Below are positions 19,114 through 27,355 of a stretch of DNA of 64,000 bases, piece by piece. Positions within the stretch are counted from its first letter, which is position 1; each line of letters starts with the position of its first letter. The position numbers were made by a program, and so were the translations under genes. Origin of the DNA: Bacteroidota bacterium (GTDB taxonomy: Bacteria > Bacteroidota > Bacteroidia > Flavobacteriales > Weeksellaceae); assembly GCA_023457935.1 (NCBI GenBank), contig JAEXBA010000050.1:7597-71596 (forward strand), in the 5' to 3' direction. Under the pieces are notes generated by a model. The model was not told the origin of the DNA, searched no databases, and worked only from the letters and a program-made list of their open reading frames with translations.

Positions 19114-19208
19114 TTAGTTAATTAGATAATCAGATAATTAGATAATTGATGTGTGAACTTAGAGTTAGAAAATCTAACTTCTAACTTCTAACTTCTAATG
19201 TCTAACTA
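19114..19208. repeat. Short-period tandem arrays between accC and accB
   Basis: Two adjoining arrays: four octamers of the form TTAGATAA at 19114-19145 (TTAGTTAA, TTAGATAA, TCAGATAA, TTAGATAA) and five heptamers CTAACTT (with variants) at 19174-19208. A GTTAGA-AAA-TCTAAC hairpin lies between them. Read on the opposite strand the heptamers become TTAGAAG units, resembling the first array, so the two are roughly inverted copies. It sits inside the accB-accC transcription unit. Confidence 0.7.
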
Positions 19209-19211
19209 AAT

Positions 19212-19694
19212 TTATGAAGGGTCAACCAGGAACAGCGGCTGATCGTACTCAACCGGAGTCGCATCATCCACCAAAATCTTCACGATTTTTCCGGAAACTT
19301 CAGATTCAATCTGGTTGAAAAGCTTCATGGCTTCGATTACGCAAACCACTTTTCCTGCAGAAACTTCATCACCTACATTAATGAATGCATCTTTGTCCGG
19401 TGCCGGTTTTCTGTAAAAAGTACCGATCATCGGCGACTTGATGGTTACATACTTGCTGTCATCAGATGCAGCTTCTGTTTTTTCTGCAGATGTTGCTGCA
19501 GGAGCTGGTGCCGCGGCTGCAGGAGCTGCCTGAGGCGCAGACTGGTAAACTGCCGGCTGCGGAATGTAGCTTACTTCATTTCCTCCCAGCGGAGTTTTGA
19601 TGGTGATTTCAAAATCTTTTGTTTTGTATTTTACTTCGGAAACCTCTGCTTTAGACACAAATTTGATAAGATTTTGGATGTCTCTGATGTCCAT
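19212..19694 (-). CDS. accB: Biotin carboxyl carrier protein of acetyl-CoA carboxylase
   Basis: 160 residues with the standard BCCP layout: an N-terminal assembly segment (DIRDIQNLIKFV), an Ala/Pro-rich linker (about residues 50-80) and a C-terminal biotinyl domain with the EAMKL motif. Lys124, 36 residues from the C-terminus, is the biotinylation site. It shuttles carboxybiotin between AccC and AccA/AccD. Promoter boxes lie at 19720-19748; accC follows downstream. Confidence 0.97.
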   Translation of the reverse strand: MDIRDIQNLIKFVSKAEVSEVKYKTKDFEITIKTPLGGNEVSYIPQPAVYQSAPQAAPAAAAPAPAATSAEKTEAASDDSKYVTIKSPMIGTFYRKPAPDKDAFINVGDEVSAGKVVCVIEAMKLFNQIESEVSGKIVKILVDDATPVEYDQPLFLVDPS

Positions 19695-19719
19695 AATTTT
19701 GATTGTTTTTTTGTTATGT

Positions 19720-19748
19720 CAAAGATACCAAAAAAACATAAAAAACAA
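19720..19748 (-). promoter_or_regulatory. accB promoter
   Basis: Minus-strand TTG (19746-19748), 18-nt spacer, then TATCTTTG (19720-19727), matching the Bacteroidota TTG/TAnnTTTG promoter. It overlaps the edge of the rpmF terminator and gives a leader of ~20 nt. Confidence 0.6.
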
Positions 19749-19750
19749 CA

Positions 19751-19790
19751 AAAAACCACTCAATTTTGATAAAAATCGAGTGGTTTTTGT
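19751..19790 (-). terminator. Terminator downstream of rpmF
   Basis: Stem AAAAACCACTC / GAGTGGTTTTT (19751-19761, 19778-19788) with an AT-rich loop, followed by T residues on the minus strand. It separates the DUF177-rpmF unit from accB. Confidence 0.8.
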
Positions 19791-19815
19791 ATTAAAATGA
19801 AGATTTTCTAAATTC

Positions 19816-20019
19816 TTAGTTTTCTTCAGTAGTTGCTGTTTCTTTCTCCATTACTACTTTTCCTCTGTAGTAAAGTTTTCCTTCGTGCCAGTGCGCTCTG
19901 TGATAAAGGTGAAGCTCACCTGTTGTAGCGTCTTTTGCCAATTGAGGAACTTCTGCTTTATAGTGAGTTCTTCTTTTGTCTCTTCTTGTTGACGACTGTC
20001 TTCTCTTTGGATGTGCCAT
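19816..20019 (-). CDS. rpmF: 50S ribosomal protein L32
   Basis: 67-residue L32 starting [17 protein letters not shown], the family N-terminus. It has no CxxC pairs, so it is the zinc-free form. It lies downstream of the DUF177/YceD gene, the conserved bacterial yceD-rpmF arrangement, and is followed by a strong terminator. Confidence 0.96.
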   Translation of the reverse strand: MAHPKRRQSSTRRDKRRTHYKAEVPQLAKDATTGELHLYHRAHWHEGKLYYRGKVVMEKETATTEEN

Positions 20020-20083
20020 TTCTAATAATTTTTTTGATGAGCGATGAGATTCATCATCTCACCATATTTAAACTATTTTTATT

Positions 20084-20611
20084 CTAATTTTTGTCTTTTA
20101 ACTTTCGTAAAGCATCCCACCGCGGGTCTCCTTCATGTTCGCTTTCATCGGTTTCTTCTTCTTTCGGACTGAATTTTTCAAGAATTTCCAGGTCTTCTTC
20201 ATCCACATTCGGTGAAATTTTTTTCATCGGGACCGATAACATTACATCTTCATAAATCAACTGTGCGACATTGAACGCATGATCATTCATCGGAATGGTG
20301 ATAACGTCTTCATCATTGTCATCGTATTCTTCGCCAAATTTTACAAGAACCTTGATTTCATTCTCAATAGGATGATCAAAAGATTCGTTGGTAATATCGC
20401 AAACCAGTTCTACGGTTCCTGATGTTTTTATCCAGAATTCCATAAAAGTGGAGTGTTTGTCCATCAGAACATCCGCCACAATCTTGGGATTGGTAAATTC
20501 TTTTTCAGTATCAAAAAGTTCAAAGAACGCTTTATCTATCTCAAACTGAAACCTGTGCTTTCCGTTTTTCAACCCGGAAAAAGCTACTTCATAGTTTCTG
20601 AACTTGTCCAT
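20084..20611 (-). CDS. DUF177 (YceD-type) protein
   Basis: 175 residues from the ATG at 20611. An in-frame TTG at 20635 is rejected because the promoter -7 box (20623-20630) lies between it and the ATG. The DUF177 pattern is visible: VELVCDITNESFDHPIEN followed by an acidic tail with VDEEDLEILEKFSPKEEE. In bacteria and plants the family is tied to 23S rRNA accumulation and large-subunit assembly, and is nearly always next to rpmF as here. The zinc-type CxxC of some members is reduced to a single Cys. Cytoplasmic, acidic (many D/E). Confidence 0.9.
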   Translation of the reverse strand: MDKFRNYEVAFSGLKNGKHRFQFEIDKAFFELFDTEKEFTNPKIVADVLMDKHSTFMEFWIKTSGTVELVCDITNESFDHPIENEIKVLVKFGEEYDDNDEDVITIPMNDHAFNVAQLIYEDVMLSVPMKKISPNVDEEDLEILEKFSPKEEETDESEHEGDPRWDALRKLKDKN

Positions 20612-20622
20612 AATTGAGGGTG

Positions 20623-20653
20623 CAAAAATATGCAATTTTTTTTATTCTACAAA
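20623..20653 (-). promoter_or_regulatory. DUF177-rpmF promoter
   Basis: Minus-strand TTTG (20650-20653), exactly 19 nt, then TATTTTTG (20623-20630), a consensus Bacteroidota promoter ending ~12 nt before the ATG at 20611. It decides the start codon. Confidence 0.72.
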
Positions 20654-20663
20654 TTAAATTTTA

Positions 20664-20685
20664 CATTAAACGCTAAAGTTTAATG
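20664..20685. promoter_or_regulatory. Palindrome between pdxA and the DUF177 promoter
   Basis: Perfect 8-bp inverted repeat CATTAAAC / GTTTAATG with loop GCTAAA. It lies 35 nt past the pdxA stop and just upstream of the DUF177 -33 box, so it may be a weak terminator for pdxA or an operator. No strong T-run follows it. Confidence 0.45.
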
Positions 20686-20720
20686 ATTTAACACTGCGGC
20701 CGCAAAAACCAATGTCTTTT

Positions 20721-21815
20721 TTAGCGTGTTTCTTCTTCAGGTGAATCCTCATCCATGCCATTGTCGGTCACCGCTTTTCTCTTTCGGAGGCGGTTTTCCA
20801 TAAGGTCGCGGTATTCTGAACGGTTTTTGAAGATTTTTATTCCTGCAAAAACAGCCTCAGTAAAGCTTTGGGAATCAGCAATATTCTTACCGGCGATATC
20901 GTAAGCCACGCCGTGATCTGGTGAAGTTCGGATGAAAGGCAGTCCGGCTGTATAGTTTACGCCTTCCTCATAAGCCAGTGTTTTGAACGGCGCAAGTCCC
21001 TGGTCGTGATACATTGCCAAAACAGCGTCGTAGTTTCGGTATTTGTTCGGCTGGAAAAAACTGTCTGCCGGGAATGGTCCGAAAGTCATTACTCCGTTGT
21101 CAAACAGTTCGCGGATAGCCGGTTCGATGATTTCGATTTCTTCTTTTCCGATAACGCCGCCGTCGCCGGAATGAGGGTTTAAGCCCAATACAGCAATTTT
21201 CGGTTTTTCAATACAGAAATCTTCGATCAGGCACTGGTTCAGAAGCTTAATCTGTTTCTTGATTTTTTCTTTCGAGATATTCTGTGCAACATCCGAAATC
21301 GGGATATGATGCGTTGAAACTGCTACTTTAAGATTTTCGGTCACCAGAAACATCAGTCCTTTTTTCTGGAATTTCTCTTCCAGATAACCGGTGTGGCCTG
21401 CATGTCTGAAGCCCATTTTCACCATTTCATCCTTGTTGATCGGTGCGGTTACCAAAACGTCAATATCACCGTTCATCAGCGCTTCTGTTGCAGCTTCCAG
21501 AGAATCAATGGCCATTTTCGTGGATTCTTCCGTAGGTTTTCCCAGTTCTACATTTACATTGTCTTTCCAAAGGTTAACCATATTCAGTTTTCCCGGCTGT
21601 GCCTGGCTTACTTCATTAATATAATTAAAATTGATGTTCAGTTTGAAAATGTTTTTCTGATAGGTGAAAAGCTTCCCCGAACCAAAAATTACAGGTGTGA
21701 AAAAATCAGTAATACTTTTGTCGGAAAGCGATTTCATTATGATTTCCGGTCCGATGCCGTTAAAATCACCAATTGAAATGCCCACTCTCACTTTATGCTG
21801 CCTCGAACTGCTCAT
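20721..21815 (-). CDS. pdxA: 4-hydroxythreonine-4-phosphate dehydrogenase
   Basis: 364 residues. PdxA oxidises 4-phosphohydroxy-threonine in the DXP-dependent pyridoxal phosphate pathway. Typical motifs are ISIGDFNGIGPEI at the N-terminus, the metal-ligand regions HAGHTGYLEE and AMYHDQGLAPFK, and GLNPHSGDGG. The C-terminal ~25 residues (DNGMDEDSPEEET) form an acidic extension beyond the usual end. Divergent from ribE across ~100 nt; a TACTTTTG box lies on the minus strand at 21847-21854. Confidence 0.97.
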   Translation of the reverse strand: MSSSRQHKVRVGISIGDFNGIGPEIIMKSLSDKSITDFFTPVIFGSGKLFTYQKNIFKLNINFNYINEVSQAQPGKLNMVNLWKDNVNVELGKPTEESTKMAIDSLEAATEALMNGDIDVLVTAPINKDEMVKMGFRHAGHTGYLEEKFQKKGLMFLVTENLKVAVSTHHIPISDVAQNISKEKIKKQIKLLNQCLIEDFCIEKPKIAVLGLNPHSGDGGVIGKEEIEIIEPAIRELFDNGVMTFGPFPADSFFQPNKYRNYDAVLAMYHDQGLAPFKTLAYEEGVNYTAGLPFIRTSPDHGVAYDIAGKNIADSQSFTEAVFAGIKIFKNRSEYRDLMENRLRKRKAVTDNGMDEDSPEEETR

Positions 21816-21919
21816 TTTTAATTATCTTTGAAGATTGCGTGAAATACAAAAGTAATAAAATAAACATGAAACTCCGGGCTTTTTGATGCGCGGACAAATC
21901 AAAGCAAAATCACATTAGT

Positions 21920-22525
21920 ATGTTTACAGGAATCATTGAAGCGGTTGGAGTTGTTGAAAAAATTGAAAGAAAGGGAAGTAACATCAATTTTACGCTGAGC
22001 TGTCCGTTCACTTCAGAACTGAAAATTGATCAGAGTCTAGCCCACAACGGCTGCTGTCTTACGATAGTGGAAATTTCAGACCGGAACTATGTTGTAAATG
22101 CAATTGATGAAACACTGGAAAAAACCAATCTTGGCTCCTGGAAGGAAGGAAGTTTGGTGAATCTTGAACGCTGTATGCAGATGAACGGACGGCTCGACGG
22201 CCATATTGTTCAGGGACATGTAGACAAAACTGGCGAGGTTCTTGATATTGAAAACCGCGACGGCAGTTATTACATAACTTTCAGATATGACGCTGAAGGT
22301 GGTTTTATTACCGTTCCTCAGGGTTCCATTACGGTGAACGGCATCAGCTTAACCGTTGCGAACAGTTCCGATTTTGAATTTTCTGTGGCGATTATTCCTT
22401 ATACCTGGGAATTTACGAATATGAAAAACCTTAAAACCGGTGATCAAGTAAACCTTGAGTTTGATATTATCGGGAAGTATATTTCTAAATTAATGAAACA
22501 GCAAAATGCCGTTCAGCAGATATAA
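21920..22525 (+). CDS. ribE: Riboflavin synthase alpha subunit
   Basis: 201 residues with the two tandem lumazine-binding domains of riboflavin synthase, which dismutates two 6,7-dimethyl-8-ribityllumazine molecules. The start MFTGIIEAVG, the NGCCLTIVEI block in repeat 1 and the VNGISLTVANS block in repeat 2 are clear. A TATCTTTG box at 21823-21830 would give a leader of ~85 nt. No FMN riboswitch fold was recognised there. Its 3' end overlaps the histidine kinase start by 20 nt. Confidence 0.97.
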   Translation: MFTGIIEAVGVVEKIERKGSNINFTLSCPFTSELKIDQSLAHNGCCLTIVEISDRNYVVNAIDETLEKTNLGSWKEGSLVNLERCMQMNGRLDGHIVQGHVDKTGEVLDIENRDGSYYITFRYDAEGGFITVPQGSITVNGISLTVANSSDFEFSVAIIPYTWEFTNMKNLKTGDQVNLEFDIIGKYISKLMKQQNAVQQI

Positions 22526-23960
22526 AGGCTACAGTTTACGCAACAAAATTTTCTGGGGATTCTTACTGATCTGCATTCTGAGTATACTTGGTTCTGCAGT
22601 GCTTTCTTATTTTGTTCTTCGAGAAAATGCAGCTGAAAGAAGCCGTACCGAAATGCAGAACAAATCCAATGCGATGATGGCGGCTTTTGATTACGCCGTT
22701 GGGCATTCGCAGCTTCAGACCTCAGATTTGCCGACAGTTCTGGAGAATGAGATTCTGGAAATTGCCGATATCAACAAGCAGGACATTATCTTGTACGACA
22801 CCAAAGGAAATTATCTTCTTTCCAATTTGGATCCCAACCTTGTTTCGGTAAAAAAAATTCCGATGAACATTGTTACCGATGTACTGAAAGCCGGAAAAAG
22901 GATTGATTATCCTACGTACGATCCCAAAACACAGAGTACAAAAACTTCCTCTTATATTGTTCTGAACAATAATATGCTGGAGCCGATTGCTATTGTATAC
23001 TTCCCGCTGTATCACAACGATTCTGCCTATCTTGAAGTTTTCAACAGATATGTACGCTATATTGTTCTGATTGATATATTTATTGTAATTCTGGGAATTT
23101 GGCTCAGCTGGATCATTTCGAAAAACCTGACGAACGCACTCACAAAATTTTCCGATAAAATTAACCGGCTTACGCTGTTTGAGCGGGACATGACGCCTAT
23201 CCGCTATTATCAGAACGACGAACTGGGATCGCTGGTGAAATCCTATAACAAGATGATTTTGCAGATACAGAACCAAAAAGAGCGGCTGCAGGTAACGGAA
23301 AGGGAAGAAGCGTGGCGCGAAATGGCGAAACAGGTTGCTCACGAAGTTAAAAATCCTCTTACACCGATGAAACTTACGATACAGAACTTTGAACGTAAGT
23401 TTGATCCCGAAGATCCTGATATTCATGAAAAAGTAAAGCGGCTGAGCTCGACTTTGGTGGAACAGATTGATCTTGTTGCAACTGTGGCGACTGCATTTTC
23501 ACGTTTTGCAAAGCTTCCGGATAAAAACAACGAAAAGTTTGACCTGAAATCGGAGATTGAAAATATCCTGGGTGTTTTCAACAATGAAAAAATTTATGTT
23601 CATGCCAACAGAAATGATATTGAGATGAACATGGACAAGATTTATCTGAACAGAATCATCACCAATCTCGTTACCAATGCTCTGCAGGCGAGAAGCCCGG
23701 AACGCGAATTACTGGTTAACATTGATATTGAACAGCAGCAGAAACGCGTCAAGATTACCGTTGAAGATAACGGTATCGGTATTCCGGAAGACAGGATGGA
23801 GAAGATTTTTGCGCCTAATTTCACTTCCAAAAACTCCGGAATGGGCCTTGGTTTAACGATGGTGAGAAAAATGGTGGAAGACTATAAAGGCGAAGTTACT
23901 GTTAAATCTGAAGTGGGAAAAGGCAGTGTGTTTACGATACTTCTTCCCACAAATCTGTAG
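22506..23960 (+). CDS. NtrY-like membrane sensor histidine kinase
   Basis: 484 residues. Two transmembrane segments (about 14-36 and 180-200) flank an extracytoplasmic sensor region. A HAMP-like linker follows, then the phosphoacceptor His279 in [14 protein letters not shown], an N box with NLVTNALQA, and the G boxes [12 protein letters not shown] and GMGLGLTMV. The KNPLTP variant is typical of NtrY-type kinases. It likely autophosphorylates on stimulus and passes phosphate to a regulator that is not adjacent here. It overlaps ribE by 20 nt and ends directly against the next ATG, so the three genes form one unit; the signal is unknown. Confidence 0.93.
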   Translation: MPFSRYKGYSLRNKIFWGFLLICILSILGSAVLSYFVLRENAAERSRTEMQNKSNAMMAAFDYAVGHSQLQTSDLPTVLENEILEIADINKQDIILYDTKGNYLLSNLDPNLVSVKKIPMNIVTDVLKAGKRIDYPTYDPKTQSTKTSSYIVLNNNMLEPIAIVYFPLYHNDSAYLEVFNRYVRYIVLIDIFIVILGIWLSWIISKNLTNALTKFSDKINRLTLFERDMTPIRYYQNDELGSLVKSYNKMILQIQNQKERLQVTEREEAWREMAKQVAHEVKNPLTPMKLTIQNFERKFDPEDPDIHEKVKRLSSTLVEQIDLVATVATAFSRFAKLPDKNNEKFDLKSEIENILGVFNNEKIYVHANRNDIEMNMDKIYLNRIITNLVTNALQARSPERELLVNIDIEQQQKRVKITVEDNGIGIPEDRMEKIFAPNFTSKNSGMGLGLTMVRKMVEDYKGEVTVKSEVGKGSVFTILLPTNL

Positions 23961-24656
23961 ATGAAGCCGTTCCGTTTTCAGCAGTTTACAGTACAGCAAT
24001 CTAAAGAAGTTTTCCGCGTAGGAACCGATGGAGTTCTCCTTGGATCACTTTGTTGGTGTGCCGAAGCCGGCAGAATTCTGGAAGTTGGTTCCGGAACCGG
24101 ACTGATTTCTCTGATGGTCGCACAGCGCTGTTCAGAGGCAAAAATTCTGGCGCTTGATATTAACCCAGCTGCAGTTCAACTCACTCAAAAAAACTTTGCT
24201 TCTTCACCATTCAGCAAAAGACTTGTGGCTGAAGAGCATGATTTTAAATTTTTTGAACCAACCCAAAAGTTTGATCTGATTGTTTCCAATCCGCCTTATT
24301 TTGAAGAAAATACTTCGCTGAAAGATACGGTTGCAAGGCAGACGGTTGAGCTGAACTTCCGTGAACTTTTGGCGTCTGCCGTAAAGATGATTTCAAAGGA
24401 AGGAATTTTATCTCTGATTGTCCCTTCGGAATCTTCATCTGAAATTATTGCTCTTGCAAAGAAAATTGGTGTGGAACTTTGCAGGAAAGTTAATATTTAT
24501 GGAATTGAAGGCGGTTCATTGAGAAGGAATATTCTCGAATTTTCTTTCACACCGAAAAATTTAGTTGAAGAAAATTTTATAATAGAAAAAAGTCCGAGAA
24601 AATACTCGGACCAATATCTTGAACTCACCAGAGAGTTTCATATTTTCGGAAAGTAA
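23961..24656 (+). CDS. tRNA1(Val) adenine(37)-N6 methyltransferase (TrmN6-like)
   Basis: 231-residue class I SAM methyltransferase. Motif I is ILEVGSGTGLISLMVAQR and the catalytic motif IV is SNPPYFE, characteristic of N6-adenine methylation in the YfiC/TrmN6 group. The N-terminal FRFQQFTVQQSKEVFRVGTD is the family start. It begins right after the histidine kinase stop (TAG-ATG). Its last ~24 codons encode a hairpin that reads as an intrinsic terminator for the convergent ftsE gene (24584-24612). Its stop and that of ftsE abut with no intergenic DNA. Confidence 0.93.
   Translation: MKPFRFQQFTVQQSKEVFRVGTDGVLLGSLCWCAEAGRILEVGSGTGLISLMVAQRCSEAKILALDINPAAVQLTQKNFASSPFSKRLVAEEHDFKFFEPTQKFDLIVSNPPYFEENTSLKDTVARQTVELNFRELLASAVKMISKEGILSLIVPSESSSEIIALAKKIGVELCRKVNIYGIEGGSLRRNILEFSFTPKNLVEENFIIEKSPRKYSDQYLELTREFHIFGK
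24584..24612 (-). terminator. Terminator of ftsE inside the methyltransferase gene
   Basis: On the minus strand GTCCGAG-TATTTT-CTCGGAC (24592-24611) is followed by TTTTTT, the form of an intrinsic terminator, ~45 nt past the ftsE stop. It lies within the coding sequence of the convergent methyltransferase gene, whose codons must serve both roles. Confidence 0.75.
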
Positions 24657-25367
24657 TTATTCAAAAAGTTCGGCAGTATCCAGAACTGCAACTTTGCCAT
24701 CTTCGCATCTTATCGCTTCACCCGGGAAATTCTGAATCATATGATAATCATGTGTAGCCATTACAACCGCAGCATTATTTTCTGTTGCGACTCTTTTCAG
24801 CAGACTCATAATTTCATTTGATGTTTCCGGATCAAGGTTTCCTGTCGGTTCATCGGCCAGAATAAGCTCGGGATGATTTAACAGCGCTCTTGCGATGGCA
24901 ACACGCTGCTGTTCCCCACCGGAAAGTTCGTGCGGCATCTTGTGTTTTTTGGTTTTCATGCCCACGCTGCTGAGAACTTCGTTGATTCGGTCATCAATTT
25001 TGGTTTTATCATTCCAACCCGTCGCTTCCAGAACGAATTTCAGGTTTTTCTCCACAGTTCTGTCCGGCAGAAGCTGAAAATCCTGGAAAACAATTCCCAG
25101 TTTTCTTCTCAGGTTGGGAACGTCCGACATGCGCAGTTTTGCAAGGTCGTAACCTGCAACGCTGCCTGTTCCGCCCGCCAACGGGATATGCCCGTAAAGC
25201 GTTTTAAGAAGTGAGCTTTTCCCCGAACCGGTTTTCCCGATAAGGTAACAGAATTTTCCTTTCTGGATGTGTAAATCTACATTGTTGAGAACGGTGAAAT
25301 TCTTTTGGGCAACCGTTGCATTGGTAAGGTTGATGATGTTTTCGCCGGTTTCGTTTCTGTGAGGCAT
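24657..25367 (-). CDS. ftsE: Cell division ABC ATPase FtsE
   Basis: 236-residue ABC ATPase. Walker A is IGKTGSGKSS, the signature is LSGGEQQRVAIARAL, Walker B is LILADEPTGNLD and the H-loop is VVMATHDYHM. The PTGNLDPETS block and the short length are typical of FtsE, which partners the membrane protein FtsX to control peptidoglycan hydrolases at the septum. ftsX is not adjacent here, so assignment rests on the sequence. A LolD-type relative is the main alternative. Confidence 0.88.
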   Translation of the reverse strand: MPHRNETGENIINLTNATVAQKNFTVLNNVDLHIQKGKFCYLIGKTGSGKSSLLKTLYGHIPLAGGTGSVAGYDLAKLRMSDVPNLRRKLGIVFQDFQLLPDRTVEKNLKFVLEATGWNDKTKIDDRINEVLSSVGMKTKKHKMPHELSGGEQQRVAIARALLNHPELILADEPTGNLDPETSNEIMSLLKRVATENNAAVVMATHDYHMIQNFPGEAIRCEDGKVAVLDTAELFE

Positions 25368-25461
25368 TGTTATAAAGGATAATTGATGAATGATGGTTGA
25401 TCGAGGTTCAAAAATAGATAAAACTTTATTTTGTTCCTAAATTTTGGCAATTTTTAACAAC

Positions 25462-25497
25462 AAAAAATGCCTGAAAAATTTCTTTCTCAAGCATATT
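25462..25497 (-). terminator. Terminator of rpmH
   Basis: Minus-strand ATGC-TTGA...TCAG-GCAT stem followed by TTTTTTG. A second perfect hairpin, GATAATT / AATTATC with a 4-nt loop (25505-25522), overlaps the rpmH stop codon just upstream. Confidence 0.7.
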
Positions 25498-25517
25498 TGT
25501 ATATGATAATTGAAGAA

Positions 25518-25676
25518 TTATCTCTTAGCGCGTGCAGCACTAACGGTCAAACTCTTTCTGCCTTTCGCTCTTCTTGCAGCCAAAACTCTTCTACCGTTTG
25601 GCGTAGACATTCTTTCTCTGAAACCGTGTTTGTTTCTTCTCTTTCTTTCTGATGGCTGGAATGTTCTTTTGCTCAT
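25518..25676 (-). CDS. rpmH: 50S ribosomal protein L34
   Basis: 52 residues, starting [20 protein letters not shown] with the conserved [19 protein letters not shown] core and an SARA-type Lys/Arg tail. Short and very basic, as expected for L34. The usual neighbours dnaA and rnpA are not here. It is a single-gene unit with a consensus promoter upstream and a hairpin downstream. Confidence 0.97.
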   Translation of the reverse strand: MSKRTFQPSERKRRNKHGFRERMSTPNGRRVLAARRAKGRKSLTVSAARAKR

Positions 25677-25721
25677 TGCTAATATCTTTTAGTGTAAAAC
25701 TATTTCTTGATTTTCAGACTG

Positions 25722-25752
25722 CAAAAGTAGGAATTATTTTTATATCTGCAAA
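25722..25752 (-). promoter_or_regulatory. rpmH promoter
   Basis: Minus-strand TTTG (25749-25752), 19 nt, then TACTTTTG (25722-25729), a consensus-fit Bacteroidota promoter giving a leader of ~40 nt. Confidence 0.72.
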
Positions 25753-25899
25753 CTATTTCCGAATTTTTTCAGGTTAAAAAAGCTCTTTTTTTAAGTGAAT
25801 AGTTTTGTCAACATTCACAGAGTCAGCGCCGAATGGCGTGAAGAGCGTGTTTGCTACAGTTTTTACCAACCCTTAATTTTCTTTCGCTGCTAAATTGCC

Positions 25900-25907
25900 T
25901 ATCTTTG
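25900..25907 (+). promoter_or_regulatory. -7 box of the DHH phosphoesterase gene
   Basis: TATCTTTG 20 nt before the ATG at 25928. Because it overlaps the region that an upstream TTG start (25895) would translate, it supports the ATG. Confidence 0.55.
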
Positions 25908-25927
25908 AAACTTCAAAAATTTCAGAA

Positions 25928-26935
25928 ATGTTTACGCCTACCGATCTGCTCGATATCAATCAGCTTTTAGTTCCCGAAAATAAAATTGTCATCATCACCC
26001 ATTACAATCCGGATGGCGATGCAGTGGGTTCTTCGCTTGGGCTGAAGCATTATCTTACCGCGAAAGGTCTAGATGCAGAAGTAGTGGTTCCGAATGATTT
26101 TCCGAAGTTTCTGAAATGGATGCCGGAAGCAAAAAAGATTACAATTGCCGACTATAAAAGAAAAAAAGCAGCAGATCTAATCTTCGGGGCAGACGTAATT
26201 TTTATCCTTGATTTTAATGCTTCCCACCGCGCCGGAAACCTTGTCGGACCGTGGATTGAAAAAGCAAAAGGCAAAAAAATCCTGATTGACCATCATCAGC
26301 AGCCGGACGATTTTGATTTTGTGTATTCAGATACAACAATTCCGGCCACTTCACAGATGATTTATCATTTTATTGAAGCAATGGAGCAAGAAAAACTGGT
26401 AAACAGTGATATCGCGCACTGTCTTTATACAGGAATAATGACGGATACCGGTGGTTTCCGTTTCCGTTCAACATCTGCCACAACACACCGGATTATTGCC
26501 AATCTAATCGAACACGGCGCCGATCCTGCGACCATTACTTCCAATACCTGGGATACCAATACAGTTTCAAGGCTTCATCTTCTTTCCCTGATTTTAAGCC
26601 GTATTGAAATTGTTAAAGACGGAAAAGTGGCCATTCTTTGGCTGAAGCGCCACGAACTGAAAGAATTCGGTTTTGAAAAAGGCGACACGGAAGGTTTCGT
26701 CAATTACGGACTGAGTATTCTGGGAACCAGAATGTCCGCTTTTTTCATGGAAGATCTTTATGAGAACTTCATCAAGATTTCGTTCCGTTCCAAAGATGAT
26801 GTTGATGTGAACCAGTTTTCAAGGAAATATTTCAATGGTGGCGGTCATATCAACGCAGCTGGCGGAAAATACTTTAAGGATATTTACGAAACCATTGAAG
26901 ATTTCAAGGAGAAAGTTGAAGAAGAAGATTTTTAG
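25928..26935 (+). CDS. NrnA-type bifunctional oligoribonuclease / pAp phosphatase (DHH family)
   Basis: 335 residues from the ATG at 25928. DHH-family motifs in order: HYNPDGDAVGSSLG, FILDFNASHRAG, the DHH motif in ILIDHHQQPDD, and the DTGGFRF block; the C-terminal DHHA1 domain ends with GGGHINAAGG. It probably degrades short RNA (nano-RNA) and 3'-phosphoadenosine 5'-phosphate in the cytoplasm, with two Mn ions at the DHH site. Its last 25 codons are repeated twice more downstream together with a palindrome (see the repeat at 26861-27348). Confidence 0.92.
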   Translation: MFTPTDLLDINQLLVPENKIVIITHYNPDGDAVGSSLGLKHYLTAKGLDAEVVVPNDFPKFLKWMPEAKKITIADYKRKKAADLIFGADVIFILDFNASHRAGNLVGPWIEKAKGKKILIDHHQQPDDFDFVYSDTTIPATSQMIYHFIEAMEQEKLVNSDIAHCLYTGIMTDTGGFRFRSTSATTHRIIANLIEHGADPATITSNTWDTNTVSRLHLLSLILSRIEIVKDGKVAILWLKRHELKEFGFEKGDTEGFVNYGLSILGTRMSAFFMEDLYENFIKISFRSKDDVDVNQFSRKYFNGGGHINAAGGKYFKDIYETIEDFKEKVEEEDF

Positions 26936-27348
26936 TGATTGCCACGAATGCACTAATTTTAATCATTCAACAGCACAATCATTCGTGAATTCGTGGCATA
27001 TTTTTAACAATTTCCATTAAGTTGATCGGCGGAAAATACTTTAAGAATATTTCCAAAACATTTGGAAATTTCAATCATAAAATTGTCGAAGAAGATTTTT
27101 AGTGATTGCCACGAATGCACTAATTTAATTTTTTCAGCAATTCGATAATTCGTGCATTAGTGGCATTTGATTTAAATTTTTAGCGAAGTCAGCTATTAAT
27201 AATTGGCCGGCGAATATTTTTTGAAGCTTGTTTCGGCGAAACGATTGAAGATTTCAAGGAGAAAGTTGAAGAAGAAGATTTTTAGTGATTGCCACGAATG
27301 CACTAATTTTAATCATTCAACAGCATAAAGATTCGTGCATTCGTGGCA
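26861..27348 (+). repeat. Triplicated 3' end of the DHH gene, each copy with a 59-nt palindrome
   Basis: Fills most of the 420-nt gap between the DHH gene and the hydrolase; no other gene is seen there. Three units start at 26861 (the true gene end), 27028 and 27209. Units 1 and 2 are exactly 138 nt each and unit 3 is 140 nt. Each has the last ~25 codons (GGKYFK to EEDF, stop at 26933, 27100 and 27283) and then a 59-nt inverted repeat GCCACGAATGCACTAAT...TTCGTGCATTCGTGGC (26940-26998, 27107-27165, 27290-27348). Unit 2 keeps the reading frame with many substitutions. Unit 3 has a frameshift near its start but an almost unchanged ETIEDFKEKVEEEDF end. Confidence 0.9.
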
Positions 27349-27355
27349 ATATTAT

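Noticed and set aside
21816..21919. Possible FMN riboswitch before ribE
   Set aside because: The leader is ~85 nt, too short for the full fold, and none of the conserved RFN helices was recognised.
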